This document shows positions 20,673 through 32,244 of a stretch of DNA of 55,807 bases, piece by piece. The position numbers and the translations under genes are program-made. Source of the DNA: Podaxis mareebaensis (taxonomy: Eukaryota > Basidiomycota > Agaricomycetes > Agaricales > Agaricaceae); assembly GCA_018524725.1 (NCBI GenBank), contig JAEUWP010000415.1, forward strand, positions 1 through 55,807, written 5' to 3'. Under the pieces are notes generated by a model that saw only the letters and a program-made list of their open reading frames with translations, did not search any database and was not told the DNA's origin. The first letter of the stretch is position 1; each line of letters begins with the position of its first letter.

Positions 20673-22334
20673 CTAGGAGTCCGAGAGAATCGAGACAGAA
20701 CCGTGGTACTCACGACCTTCCTGGATCCGCAAAAGTCCTCTCCAAGTCAGCTTAGGAAACTGGGCCTTCAGATCCACCAGCAAACTCTCCAAGAAAGGCT
20801 TCGTGGCATCGTCAACGCACACCACATCCACTCTCACTTCTCGCAAGTGCGGGAAATCATCTTGAAAGCACAACACATCATCTACCCTCCGCCATTTAGA
20901 CAAATCGAGATAGAGATCATCGGCTTCTGTGAAGCCAAACTCGAGGCGGATACGGATGGTTTCGATTCTGTTTCGGCTTGTGCTTCGGTGGTAGTCGAAG
21001 ATTGGGGAAAGGTTTGAAGAGGAGGAGGTTGAGGAAGGCGATGATAGCGACGACGGGGGTGTTGGGGATTGGGAGAAAGATGAAGAACGGGAGGAGAGTT
21101 TGGCCAAGGCTGCGGCCAGCCAGGGGGCCCAGTTGTCAGCACCCCAGTTATCGGCTTGGACAAAGAAATTGAAGGAGAGGTAGCTGAGGTTCGGGAGGGC
21201 GGACAGGTCGAGATGGTCCACTACATCGTCTTCATGGCTCACTGACACACGTACAGGAGTCATGCATTAGTTGCAAGCGTAGTGAATGAGATGGGACACA
21301 CCAGGCCAAGCGGGGAAAAACTCCAAATGCTCAAGAGTCTCTTGACAACTCGCTACCAACGTCCAGATTTCCTTGTGGTCGTCTGGTTCACGCATCCCGC
21401 AATGCAAGTGCTTGAGATTCGACACCGAGGGCGCGTTCGGAGAGCCCAGTAAATAATGAGCCAACGGCGAGTAACATGAATCATGCAAGTGAAGACACAA
21501 CGTCTCCAACTGACACCGCTTCCGCATCTTCTCCTTCTGTGCTTGTTTCTTCACCCCCTTCAATCCCAACTCCTCAAGCATTTTACCCAAAAAATGCCGC
21601 TCGGGCGGGTCGTAGCCATCTGGCGCCCAAGCGGTACCATGCAACACAAGCTCCTTTACCCCGCTCGGCAGTTGATCAAACAGTGTCATTGGAAGATTGT
21701 CGACATGCTCCAACCGTATGCTCTCCAACTGATCCAGATTTGTGAACGCATGAAACAGCGACAGGCGGAAGACGCAGGAGAAAGAAAACCAGTTCAGGTA
21801 TCCATCATCAGAGGCCTGTGAGACGACGCCGATCAAAGAGAACTTGCGGAGGTTTGTCAGTTGAAAGATCACCTTGCCGATAGTGTCGTCCTGGCTATCG
21901 TTCAGCCAGTCTGTAGCCCTCCGATCGAGCCACGTAAAAAGGGGTCCGTTGTTTGTGATGATAATTTCGTGAACGTATTTGGCGATGTAGGGCTTGGATT
22001 GGAGAATCTTGAGGAGGTTGTGGGCTGACCGGAGGTTTGGTCGTGTTTTAGATTTGCTGTTGAGACTGTAGCGCACTGGTGGACCGAGGACGAATTTCCG
22101 ATAGAGGAGTTTTTCGGACAGTGGGTGGAGGAGTGAGGAAGCGATTGCACATCGGGAAAGGGCGCTGGTGTCGCCTTCGAGGTTGCTGATGATGATGTCG
22201 AGGAGTTCTTGGGGAAGCCGTGGTCCAAGCTGAGTACGCCGAGGTCCTGGCATTGGAGGAAGGAGGGATGGGGACCTTGTTATGAAGAGGAGATGAACAG
22301 CACTTCGACGTGTGATTCTGACGAGAGCTGTCAC
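20673..22334 (-). CDS. F-box protein with leucine-rich C-terminus
   Basis: Probable substrate adaptor of an SCF-type ubiquitin ligase. Two exons, 22334-21302 and 21241-20673, are joined over a 60-bp GT-AG intron to give AWPVSHEDDVVDHLDLSALP in frame; 533 residues from the first ATG. The F-box is PRLPQELLDIIISNLEGD, then LSRCAIASSLLHPLSEKLLY. A second ATG at 22253 (MPGPRR) places the F-box at the very N-terminus and is the likelier start, giving 506 residues. The remainder has irregular leucine-rich repeats (LTNLRKFSLIGV, LDQLESIRLEHV, VKELVLHG). A serine-rich low-complexity stretch lies near 21090-21030. TATATAA sits near 22405 on the minus strand. Confidence 0.85.
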
Positions 22335-23681
22335 ATCTGCGATCAGTGATCAACATTTTCATTAATTAATTAAGACCAAGGCACAGCGGGGGATAGCCGT
22401 GGCTTATATAGCAATAGGGTCACTGGATGATTTCCCGCCCACCCTACCCAGTCGATGGTAGGCTTGAAAATGCATTAGCTTCCCCAACTTTCGACGACCT
22501 TCCCTGTGGTGGAAGGTGTATATTATCCTGGGTTCTCAACCAGCGGAACATGTGACGTTAACGATCACCTGCCCAAGTTTCGGCAGTAACACCCTTAATT
22601 CATAATCAATACATTTTGTCCGAACCCGACGCCGAGTCCCTAAGGTGATCTCCCTTTCACTCAAGTTGAGACAAGGAATCTCAAAGAGGATTTCAGTTGG
22701 ATATGTCCGGATTACAGAGACGATGAGAGCCTTTTAACTTGATATTCGCTGCCGTCATTGTGGCCACCCTCCATTTCTCAGACCATTCAAGGTCCCTATA
22801 ATCAGCTCAGAGGCCGCCTCAGAATAGCCAAAGGCCGTGCCCTACTGGAGGAGTGCGGATGGGGGACTAGTCACTATAGCAAGCTCCGCATAAGATCACA
22901 CTAGGAGTGCTACGTCTCATCGTACTGGGACTTAGGATCGAACTGACCCCGGGCAAGATTATCCTTAACGTGACTCTCGGAATGTGAAGAAAAACACGCC
23001 AACGGGCGTACCGGTCCTAACGTAGATAGCACCCCACTGGAAGTCCTACAGCGAGTCATATGCCGAACAGAAGTTTTCCAAACGTAAGAAATCGTGTTGC
23101 TGTAGCCACGAGGATGGAATTCTTGAAATAATAGAAGCCGGACTTCGAGTGCTTCGCCTGACTTTAGTCATGCGTCGAATATATGGCTGTTTTCTAGATT
23201 CAGGGGATTGTCGCATTTTGCAATCCCTAGCTCATGCTTCTGCATGATATTTGAAGGTGCATACAGTATCTAGGATCGCGGCGAGCTCGGGCCACCTGTA
23301 TCCTACTTGATATATATGACGTTTGTGCAGCTTAGGTGTGCTGATGTGGATTGCCGTGTAGCGTGCGAAGGAAGAAGTATCGAAAGGCCTGCCCGAAAGT
23401 CTGGTGATAAGAAGCGACACTGATGCACCTCCCCTCCCCCGGCAGGTTGTCGCCCTCTCCGTGTTTCCTTTGGATAAAGTGCGTGTATCACTCCTGCTAT
23501 CTTCTGCCCTAACTCGGTAGCTAACTGCTGACCCTAAAGGGTATCCTTGGGTACCTGCCAGGCGACGGCAGGGGTAGCCCTCGTAGGGCATAATTTACGC
23601 CCACGGTTCGAGGGGTCTCACGAGACCCACCCTCATACCTCTTCCATGGAGAGTCTTCTAAAAGCCTGCCCACTCTTCCTC
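22335..23681. other. Gene-poor stretch before the minisatellite
   Basis: Apart from the F-box promoter, no gene is supported. The open frames at 23232-23591 are GC-rich and look random. Confidence 0.4.
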
Positions 23682-23940
23682 TCAGGGTATGCTAAGACCT
23701 TGCCATCCTCAACGTAGAGTATACTAAGACTCTACCCATCCTCGTGGTAGGGTACACTGAGACCCTACTCATCCTCACCGTAGGGTATACTGAGACCCTA
23801 CTCATCCTCGCTGTAGGGTATACAAAGACCCTACACGTCCTACCCGCAAGGTATGCCAACACCCTGCCTATCTTCTCACAGGGTATTCTTAAGACCTTGT
23901 CCATTTTTCCTCGCAGTGGCACTCCCATGCCCTGCGCCTC
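23682..23940. repeat. 33-bp minisatellite, about eight units, hairpin units
   Basis: Units of 33 bp begin GTAGGGTATACTGAGACCCT and end in a CTCATCCTC-like spacer. Each has two seven-base arms, GTAGGGT and ACCCTAC, which can pair over an eight-base loop. At 23714 the arms read GTAGAGT and ACTCTAC, so both sides changed together. Outer units are more diverged (CAGGGT/ACCTTG, GCAAGGT/ACCCTGC). Because 33 is divisible by three, long frames stay open on both strands, which is not evidence for coding. Confidence 0.85.
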
Positions 23941-24455
23941 ACCAATCGCATATCGATGAGCCAAGGCAAAACCATTGTAAGGGTTATTTTCTGCTTCGAC
24001 TGATTCAGCCTTACCTGCCCGTTCCAGCGCAGTCTCGGATGCTCTGCCGTCACCTCGTCGATATGCGTAATCGTCAAAATCAATTAACCCAGGTCATCTC
24101 TTGCTTCGTCTTGTTCTCGTTTCGGTCACAGGTATTCGAGAGCAACACGGAGTCGCTCTTGCTTCTTATGTACCTCAGTCTTATATGAATGCGCATTGAA
24201 TGTGATGTCCGTTGTTTTTAAACGAGTCCGAATTTCTTACCACATAGTGGGCGGGGAGGTCGTGAATGGGTGTGCTGGTGCACGAATCAAAACTGATACG
24301 CTTCACCAGGCCCCAGGGTGAACTGTGGTTCCCACAACTCTTCATTTCGACTACCTTGCTAACCACGGATGGCCTTTTCTGAGACGTTTGAAGGACCATC
24401 CGAAAATTATCATTAAAAGCAGTCATTCGATTAAATTTACAAAGGATATCACAAA
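23941..24455. other. Intergenic, nothing recognised
   Basis: 3' flank of GMC-D. No gene seen. Confidence 0.4.
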
Positions 24456-26714
24456 TCAATTCCAAGTTGCCTTGATCATGTCTGCCGCACGCTCCGCAAT
24501 GGTATACACCGGAGTTTGGGTATGTGCACAAGGAACATATGGCTAGGCCTCCGTCAATGAAAGGGAACAGTTCGCCATGTAAGAACTCACCATAACGGAC
24601 GCATCGACAATCCGCAGTCCGGAAACCCCCTTCACCAATAAATCAGGGTCAACGACTCCCCAGTTCGCATTCTTTGGAGACATTGCCGCAGTCGACACGG
24701 AATGCAAAGCTGTCGCGGTGATATTTCTAAGGACGTTATCAATTTCGGCATCAGACATCGTGCTCGAGAATGGTGCTTGAATGTCCGTGATAATGTTCCT
24801 CCAAACTGGAGCTTTGACGAAACGCATAGCAGTCTTAACTGCTTCGCGAGCAGTAAAGATGTCGAAGTCAGAATCGAAAATGCCGAGGTCAATCAAGGGA
24901 TCGTCGAAAGGATCATTGGACCGTATTCTAACCGAGCCGCCTTTGTTGCCTCTTGTGAATCTTTGCATCTTTGGATGAGAGTATGGGTACCGACTTACGA
25001 GAAGCAGGGCTGACGATGTTGACACCGATACTGTAAACCCCGGCAGAACCCTGTGCGTATGGTGAGGAGTTGGGCAAGGATCGGAATGAATAACACCCAC
25101 ACCCAAGACCATCTCGATGTGGGCAGAATTCGGACCAGAAGAAGGATCCTGGAATTGTTTAAATATCGGCGAATCGTCTGGCAACCGTGTCCAAGCGATA
25201 TGGTCACTCGCAATCAGCGCAACATAAGGTCCTGTTCTATTGGCATTCCAAAGTTCCAGCGCTTCGGCTTGTAACGTTGGGTCAATACTCAGACTACCGT
25301 CAATGAGAGTGAGCGTACGCCCGAAGTCAGACAATTGGATCCTTACTTTGCCCAGGGGCCTAAATCGATTGAGTTCGGCACCAAGCCAAACAAAGTAGTG
25401 AAGAACGGATGATCAGAAAGATTTCGTCCCACACTTGGGTTATGCAGCACTGTTGGTATATCAAGCGCTTTCAAGTCGTCCTGGTCGCCAATGCCTGAGT
25501 GCAGAAGGATATGTGGAGTGAGGATCGATCCAGCTGACAGAATAACTTCTTTGGAAGCCGTTATCAGGGTTGCCTCCGACGAGTCAGGAGAACGGATCTC
25601 AACGGTGCGGATAGTCAGTCCTTGGGTTGAATTGTTCTGCGTCTTGAGCACTCGGGTCACTCTTGTGTTAAGTACGATGTGTAAGTTTGAACGCGATCGG
25701 GTTTGCTCGTCAAGGTAGGATGTCGCTGCGCTGCTGCGTGTCCCGTCGTGACCGATCGTGGACTGAAGCCAACCTGAACGAGATTTCGTCAATCAAGGCA
25801 AGCTACACCTGTGTTTACTGTTGACTGTCGTACCCAGTCCAAGTGGTGTGCCAGAGTTCATATCCAGGTTGAATTTAAAGTCTCCTCCCAGCTGCCTACC
25901 CGCTTGCAGGGTAGCCGAATCGACCGGGGGATGAAGTAATCCTGGAAGTGTTACACCTACTTTACCAGTAAAGCTATGGACCTGGGGATTAAATTCGTCT
26001 CGAGTGTCATGATTATCAACCGGATCCTCAAATTTCTCGGTCTGGACATACTCCGACTCAGGTACTCGATCAAAGCGTAAGAAGTATTAACGAGGCTCAC
26101 TTTTCTGATGTACTGTTGTACACTGTCCCAACTCCACCCAGAATCGCCGGTAACGCTCGCGAAGCGATCAAAATCGGAAGAAGCGCCTCTAGTGTAAAAC
26201 ATTCCGTCTTTTTGAACGTAAACTCACGCGTCCCCAGGACACGTTAAGACTGCACGCACTAATGGAGCTGCTTCCTCCAAGTACGTGTCCACGCGGGTAA
26301 GGTATTGAACGCCCGTTGAGGCCTTGCTGCGGAACCGTGGTGAAATTCCAGTCAACACTGCTTCGAGCAGCGTCGAAAGCGAGGCCCGGTATGATGGAGT
26401 TTATGACGCCTTCGTTGCTACAAGGTGCTTTAATTTCATAAATGGACGGAGTTAAGATGTCAACACACGTAGGTCCAGCTTCTATAACGAGTACATTGAA
26501 CTTGGCGTTTTCTGTCAGCCTGTTTGCAAGAACTGATCCAGCTGTGCCACCTAAAAGCGGCCTGCATGAGCTCGTGGTTCCACAAATGGATTAGGTGCTC
26601 ACCGCCGACAATAATGAAGTCCCAGTTGAGTTTGGGGACATCATCAATTGTCGTGTAAGTGGCACAAAAACTGAGCGAGCACAGCCCGAGTACAGTTGCG
26701 ATTGTGAGGAGCAT
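24456..26714 (-). CDS. Secreted GMC oxidoreductase D
   Basis: Ten exons: 26714-26603, 26550-26469, 26417-26260, 26207-26101, 26041-25834, 25773-25347, 25293-25101, 25050-24999, 24949-24591, 24542-24456; 594 residues in frame, the same length as GMC-C. Signal peptide TIATVLGLCSLSFCA. FAD loop GGGTAGS over intron 1; signatures RGHVLGGSSSINGMFYTRG and [19 protein letters not shown]; His motif HSVSTAAMSP and AHTQTPVYTIAERAAD. It is an inverted near-copy of GMC-C, alike even within introns, with the same HPIG to HSVS change. Differences cluster in exon 3 (NSIIPGLAFDAARSSVDW). The TATATAA box is at 26781-26775. It is divergent from K2. Confidence 0.92.
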
Positions 26715-26774
26715 TTTTCTCCCTGAGGAAAAGATGCACTGCCAGAAAATCCGGATAATGTGGTTGGGCACGGC

Positions 26775-26781
26775 TTATATA
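26775..26781 (-). promoter_or_regulatory. TATA box of GMC-D
   Basis: TATATAA on the minus strand, about 60 bp before the ATG. Confidence 0.55.
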
Positions 26782-28214
26782 CTTTTATCGAAAGTTTCAC
26801 TCTCGGAATTTCGTCAGAATTCAACGTCAGTGAATCAGCAAACCTGGAAGGAAATGGCCATATGGGGACGCTTCAAAATTGAGGTGCACACGGAGATTAG
26901 CTTCAGCCGCATGAATATGGTTGACGTTATTCCACGCCGTTTTCTGAACACCATAGGGCATAAGGCTCGTGTCGATCGTGTCCAGTGCTAACCAAAACGG
27001 TCCAGTCAAATCGCTTCAAGAGGCGGTGGATGTGCTTGAACGATGAAGGTCAACCTGAGCTGTTTTCCGGTTGCAATTGGCAAAGTCGGGATGGGTATGA
27101 GAAACGCACAAGTTCCACCCAGCCCGCTGGTTCCTTCCCCACTGGCATCGCAATAGATAAACTAAAATACACGAGCGGCTAAGGCACGCTTGAGTACCAG
27201 AATGCATTCTCTCGGGGGAGGGAACTGGGAAAGGAACGGATGGATGCCCACGTCGGGTGTACAATATGAAGAAGTACATGTCAGATGATGTTGGAGTGGG
27301 GGGCCGAAGCAGTCCACAACGAGGCACTCTTCGGATAGAAGCAAGACCTTTTTCCAAGGTATCAGACGCTGATATTCATTATTTTGTAGAGAACGAGCTA
27401 GCCAAAAGATTAAACGTAATTCCGTAGCTTCCAGCTGTTGCCCAAGGCAGTCACTCAACTCTGCAAAGCGTGGATGCGCCGCGCGAAGCGATGTTCAGTG
27501 ATAAGTTCCAACTCAAAAGTTCGAGGGCAAGTCCCCGCTGGACTGTCAAATTAGAATCTCCTGATCGGTGCAACCAAAATCCCTTCCCCTTATTGGTCTT
27601 GTATCTTCTGAAGGCTGAACGGAAACCCCGGATTTTCACAGAGATCCAAAAGGACGCCAAGAACCTCGGGGAGAACGTTCGAAGAGACGTGGGTAGACTT
27701 TGTCAAGGGCGATGGGAAGAGACCACATCGTGCATCATTGCTGAATATACACGATACACGCTAACGTATGAACCGGCAACACCCGATGAGTTAACGCCAC
27801 AGTTTTTGAATAATCTGATACACGCTTGGAGTTGCACCGGTTTCCCCAAACCTTCATGACTATGTCAATGGCAACAAACTTACTTCGTAAAATCAGCATC
27901 ACATCTTGTTTTGTACTTGCACTACGGGTGGGTTTGCGTTGGTTGTGCTTTGGGGAAAGAGTCGCCATCAGACAAACAGAGGAGCACCGGTCCGCCAGCC
28001 GGCCCTGGTCTCGATAGGCGAAACTTTGAAACAAGAATTCCAGATTGTGCCACCCGTAAACTTTCTGCAAAACGATCACCGAGACAACAAGGGGTCGTTT
28101 CTCCATTGTAAGTACTTCTTACCTACAGGTTACGGTATCCTCATTTCTGCGTGAAACAAAAATATATTACGTAAACAACATCATAAATGTTACAACGGCG
28201 ATAGGGCCACACAG
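26782..28214. other. Gene-poor stretch between GMC-D and K2
   Basis: Open frames such as 27470-27859 (+) have no recognisable domain, no signal peptide and no convincing splice pattern. No gene is called. Confidence 0.4.
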
Positions 28215-28444
28215 ACCGCGTGGACTCTCTCATATGCGAAGATCAACGATCCCCTTGAAACCTCGTATACCTACCTGGCCAAGGATTTGGCAGAGTTGCA
28301 AGTCTGCGCCTCTACTTCGGAGCTCCACCCTCGCACTATCGGTTACCGGGCACAGCGCAACCGCCAATCTCGATTCTCAACCCCCTGATTTCCGACTTCG
28401 AAACCTCGAATGTCGTTTCAAACTGTGCTTAGGGCGGTAGCAGC

Positions 28445-28451
28445 TATAAAA
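28445..28451 (+). promoter_or_regulatory. TATA box of K2
   Basis: TATAAAA in the block shared with K1. Spacing to the ATG at 28651 includes a likely 5'-UTR intron (GTAAGC at about 28500 to CAG at about 28562). Confidence 0.6.
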
Positions 28452-28650
28452 GCACACGGACTATGGGTCTGACTCTCCAGTGCCCGGTGCATCCCACAGT
28501 AAGCAGATCGATTCTCTCCTCTCCTTGGTCGCGTTTACTGATTATGTCTCTTCGTCTGTCAGACAGAGTTACTTCGGCTGGTCCTTGTAACTCACTATCC
28601 CTCACGACTCAGACGACAACGCCAACAACGCAATCTTTCGACATCTCATC

Positions 28651-30000
28651 ATGAAGTTCTCCGCCTCTTTCGTCGTTCTCGCGTTCATCTTCTCCAAGAC
28701 CGCGCTAGCTCTACCCGTCGTACGTTGTTTCTAACCTCGATGCAATGAAATAACATAACGAGCATATACTCCCTGACCTAGGATAATGATGGCTATGATC
28801 TCCTCGAAAGGGACTTTTCTGACGCATATGATCTTGAAGCTCGCGAGTTCTATGACAACATGTACGAGGAGCGTTCATTCGACGACGACGAGCTCTTCGA
28901 ACGGGACTTGTTCTATGAAGATCTCGAAGCCCGAGCCGGTGGCAAGGTAATGAATTACTCACTTCTGTTCACTATCCTCTGACACTGACGGTCTGGTCTC
29001 TGATATCACCAAAGCCTGCGCCAAAACCTGCCTCCAAGCCTGCAGCGAAACCCGCACCCAAGCCTCCTGCAAAACCTGCACCCAAGCCTCCCGCCAACCA
29101 ACCCAAGAAGCCTGCTACTCAACCCAAGAAACCTGCTGGCAAATGCAAGAAACCAACTCGTGGTGGCAAGAAGCGGTCCTTTGTAGTTCGAACAACTACA
29201 GGGCAAAGTGAGCATTTTTTCTCACCTCCCATGATAACCGAAACTGATAACGGCGTACAGCAATCACTGTTGGTGGGAAGCAGTACAAGCTTGGGGAGAG
29301 CACCTCTGGTAATGGCGGTGAAGAGGTAGGTCATATTCCTGGCCGCGAGACACGAAGCCTGACAAACATATTTCGTAGACGTTCAAAGTCGAAGGTGGAC
29401 AGGCATTTGCCAAGCGTCCCAAACGTCCCGGCAATCCTCCCGCAGATTTCACTCAAGAAATTGCCAACACGAAGAAAGCATCCAATGCGCTTCACAGCGG
29501 GTTATACATTGCTGATGGTACAGATGGTGGATACACGTGGCTGATCACGGGTGCCATGCCTGGAGGGGAAGTCTCAACAAGGTGGTTCATGAGCCCGGAG
29601 AAATTCGCGACGAAGAAGGCTTGCGAGGATGATTTCAAGGATGCGCTGGCAGCTGTGAAGGCTGCACAACAGAAGTTGGCGGCTGCTGGACTGGTGCATG
29701 GGGATAGTCACCCAGGAAATGTACGCTCTCGCGATTGGCCTTGGGTTGGGTCATGGCTGATTTGGTTTTGTGCTCTCGTAGTGGTTCGTCCCTTTGACAG
29801 GGAAGATTGATAAGGCACTCCCGATCGACTTTGGCATGACGAGGCCTGGGGTACGTTTTTCATGATTATCCGTCAAGAGATGGCACTTAGCCGACTAACA
29901 CTTGTTGCAGAACACTAACATCGATGAGCTTCTCAGCCAACAGTACAAGTATCCTGCTGATCACTGGGCCGCCTTCGCTGAATGTGGTATTTGTAAATAG
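28651..30000 (+). CDS. Secreted kinase-like protein K2
   Basis: Inverted sister of K1. Seven exons (28651-28719, 28782-28946, 29015-29207, 29261-29325, 29379-29720, 29782-29850, 29911-30000) give 330 residues. Order of parts: signal peptide (FVVLAFIFSKTALA), acidic L-x-x-R-x-F repeats, Lys-Pro-Ala linker, KQYKLGESTSGNGGEE, GGQAFAKRPKRPG, WLITGAMPGGEVSTRWF, GLVHGDSHPGN, LPIDFGMTRPG and a Cys-containing tail CGICK. Exon lengths equal those of K1 except exon 3, which is 48 bp shorter (16 linker residues). HPGN ends precisely at an exon border. The candidate Lys, His-Gly-Asp, Asn and DFG residues are all kept in both copies, which argues for selection. Confidence 0.87.
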
Positions 30001-30119
30001 GGAGTCAACTAGGGTACTTGTTGGATCGTCCTACAGCATGAGAAAATATCAATAATAAATAAAAGTCCCATCATTTAATTATTACCTATTCCCCGAACAA
30101 GTGGAGGCGGAATATCGAT

Positions 30120-30360
30120 GAATTTTTTGAGTTCTCGCGAACATGTTAGCTTCTTGGTCCTACTTAGTTTGTTTAGCCACGGGAATTGCGGACGTCCTTA
30201 CAATACCATCCGAAAACCCTTAGTGAGAGCATGATCCTCCTGCATAATTCTAGAACCAGTGAATTCTTGAGTTGTCGTACATCTGTTAGCTTCTTGGTCC
30301 TGACTAGTTTTACCAGGCACGCTGATTGCTGAAGTGCTCACAACACCATCTGAGCTATGA
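30120..30360 (+). repeat. Direct repeat in the K2 3' flank
   Basis: Two copies of about 100 bp, near 30120-30225 and 30255-30360, share TTGAGTT and GTTAGCTTCTTGGTCCT and end in ACAATACCATCCGA or ACAACACCATCTGA. The first also matches the K1 3' flank (about 16345-16470, inverted), so the second arose by local duplication. Confidence 0.65.
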
Positions 30361-30946
30361 GTAAGTACATGGTCATTCAATCCCATTCTGGAAAGCATAT
30401 CTTAAATGTAGGTGAGATGTAGAAGGTTGTAGACAGAGGCCGCATACATCAGTGAGATGGCATAATTTGATTTAGAGACAGATATGAGAAGGACACACAG
30501 GGATGTATTTTACCTCGAGATGCATAAGCGCGGGGAACTACTTATGTTAAGGAAAAAGTCTACGAAAGCGTTGTTGGATATCAAACAAATTCCATGCTTA
30601 TTCAAATCAACTCCGTGTCACCTCCAAGATGAGATCGCTCCGCCATAACGTATACAGGACTTTGGAAGAGGACAGATAAGGTGAATTAGGACACTAGGAC
30701 ATCCTCGCTTGGTGCCAAGGGAAAATGGAATAGAGTGCATGCAGTACGTCAGAACAATAAGAATCGAAGAGGCGCCCGTCTGAATGCCTGCGAGAGCGTT
30801 CAGTACCCTACTGGAGGCTCAATTGCGCAAGGAGGACGGAAGTTCCGCACGTGGAAGATAATATCACACTGCCTTGAGGTCCTATTGCACTAGAGCCTTC
30901 GATAAGTGGAAGGTCAGCCTAGTTCCTTCAGTTTGCTTGTGTTTAC
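30361..30946. other. Intergenic before the BTB gene
   Basis: No gene or repeat seen beyond the K2 flank repeats. Confidence 0.4.
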
Positions 30947-32032
30947 TTGATTAAACCAGAGACTGCACCTGTCTTCCGCCACGACTCTTTCACACCCCTG
31001 ATTGATTGTTGTGCCTCTGAGGCCCTAAGATACCCAGTTGTCATGGCCAGACGCAAAATCGACTATCTCTGCGGATCAGATCAACAGGTCCACCCGAAAT
31101 TCAACAGTGATGAAGCAGATACCGTCATCTCTTCGAATCAAGGCACACTTTTCTGCCTGTCTAGCATCACTCTCCGAATGACATCAGGATACTTCCGCTC
31201 TCTTCTCCCCAAAGATACTCAGTCCGAGACAGCACGCAGTTCTGACATTACCCCTGCTTCGACGTCTTTCGAATCGAAGGTTCACTACATTCCGTTTCCC
31301 GATGCGCCACTGGAGCGCGTCCTCCTTATGATGAGTGGACTATCAACCCCTCCGTGGTCATCCTTCGCTGAGCTCGACGGGGCGGTTGACGTAATAGAGT
31401 ACCTGGATGCACCGGGCCCGTTGTCCATTATCCGTGCATCATGTCTGGCACCTCTGTTTCTTTCGGAGCCAGTAAGGGTATATGCGCTTGGTGCAAGATT
31501 TGGATGGGATGAGGTTACTCAACACGCTGCGGTGTACACTCTCCCAATCAACCTATTATATTCCTCTCAGTCGCCGTTGCCCGCCTCTAGCCCTTCCGAT
31601 GGCAAGAGTGGTGGCAGCAACGGAAGCGGCGATGGTGATGCGGATCTTGAGGATCAGTTGTCTCGAATTCCCGGACCGGCTTTGTTCAGACTCCTCAAAT
31701 TCCACCGCCGGCGCAGAGATACGTTCCGTACTCTCTTATGGTCGCCCACCATGTTCACTGTTGGCAATGCAGACAACGCTCTTTGCAGAGGATGTGATAA
31801 GGAGGTGGACAATAGTTCGTGGCGTGAACTCCGTTCAAGACTGCTATGGGAGATAGATCAGGATGCAAGCGGGAAGAGCATATTGTCATTGGAGATGGAG
31901 GAGTGGGAGGAGAGTATGCGATGTTGGAATGCAAAGTGTCGGACGGCGGGGTGCGAAACACCACTTTATCATCGCCTAGTTACGATGAAGGAGATCAGGG
32001 ATTGCGTTGAGCAACTGCCAGAGCTCGTTTGA
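30947..32032 (+). CDS. BTB/POZ-domain protein
   Basis: Single open frame of 361 residues without introns. HPKFNSDEADTVISSNQGTL, then FCLSSITLRMTSGYFRSLL, matches the first half of the basidiomycete BTB domain (D-x-V-I..S..G..F......L...S..F...L). YIPFPDAPLERVLLMMSGL follows the usual layout. A glycine/serine stretch (SGGSNGSGDGD) lies near residue 225. The tail has paired cysteines (CRGC and CRTAGC). BTB proteins bind partners, often cullin-3; here that is inference. The second ATG at 31043 (MARRK) is an equally good start and removes 32 residues without BTB content. It is convergent with GMC-E. Confidence 0.82.
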   Translation: MIKPETAPVFRHDSFTPLIDCCASEALRYPVVMARRKIDYLCGSDQQVHPKFNSDEADTVISSNQGTLFCLSSITLRMTSGYFRSLLPKDTQSETARSSDITPASTSFESKVHYIPFPDAPLERVLLMMSGLSTPPWSSFAELDGAVDVIEYLDAPGPLSIIRASCLAPLFLSEPVRVYALGARFGWDEVTQHAAVYTLPINLLYSSQSPLPASSPSDGKSGGSNGSGDGDADLEDQLSRIPGPALFRLLKFHRRRRDTFRTLLWSPTMFTVGNADNALCRGCDKEVDNSSWRELRSRLLWEIDQDASGKSILSLEMEEWEESMRCWNAKCRTAGCETPLYHRLVTMKEIRDCVEQLPELV

Positions 32033-32244
32033 AGCTAGATGGACGGAAGAGGGACCAGTTCCTGCTCTATAACAACATTGTTGATTTCGCTCCGAAACTA
32101 AGTCAGCCAATGCCGAACCAACGGCTAAAAAGTCCGCGAGACCATGTCAAGTAAATGGGTTAGTCCCGCCATCAGTGGTACGCATATACGAGCACAGTAC
32201 TAAAGATTTTCCGTTGTTCGAATATCCCAAGTCAACTGCTCAAT

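Larger units (their letters stand above)
28215..30190 (+). repeat. Inverted duplicate, copy 2 (contains K2)
   Basis: Matches the reverse complement of about 16330-18330, including the TATA box (28445-28451), the 5'-UTR intron and roughly 200 bp of 3' flank. Confidence 0.8.

Noticed and set aside
23682..23940. Internal telomere repeat
   Set aside because: TAGGGT occurs only inside hairpin arms once per unit, not as tandem hexamers.
23692..23964. Protein with 11-residue repeats on either strand
   Set aside because: The frames are open because the minisatellite period is 33 bp. There is no start context, flanking domain or splice pattern.
27470..27859. Possible 129-residue protein
   Set aside because: No known motif, no homologue within the window, and composition typical of a chance frame.
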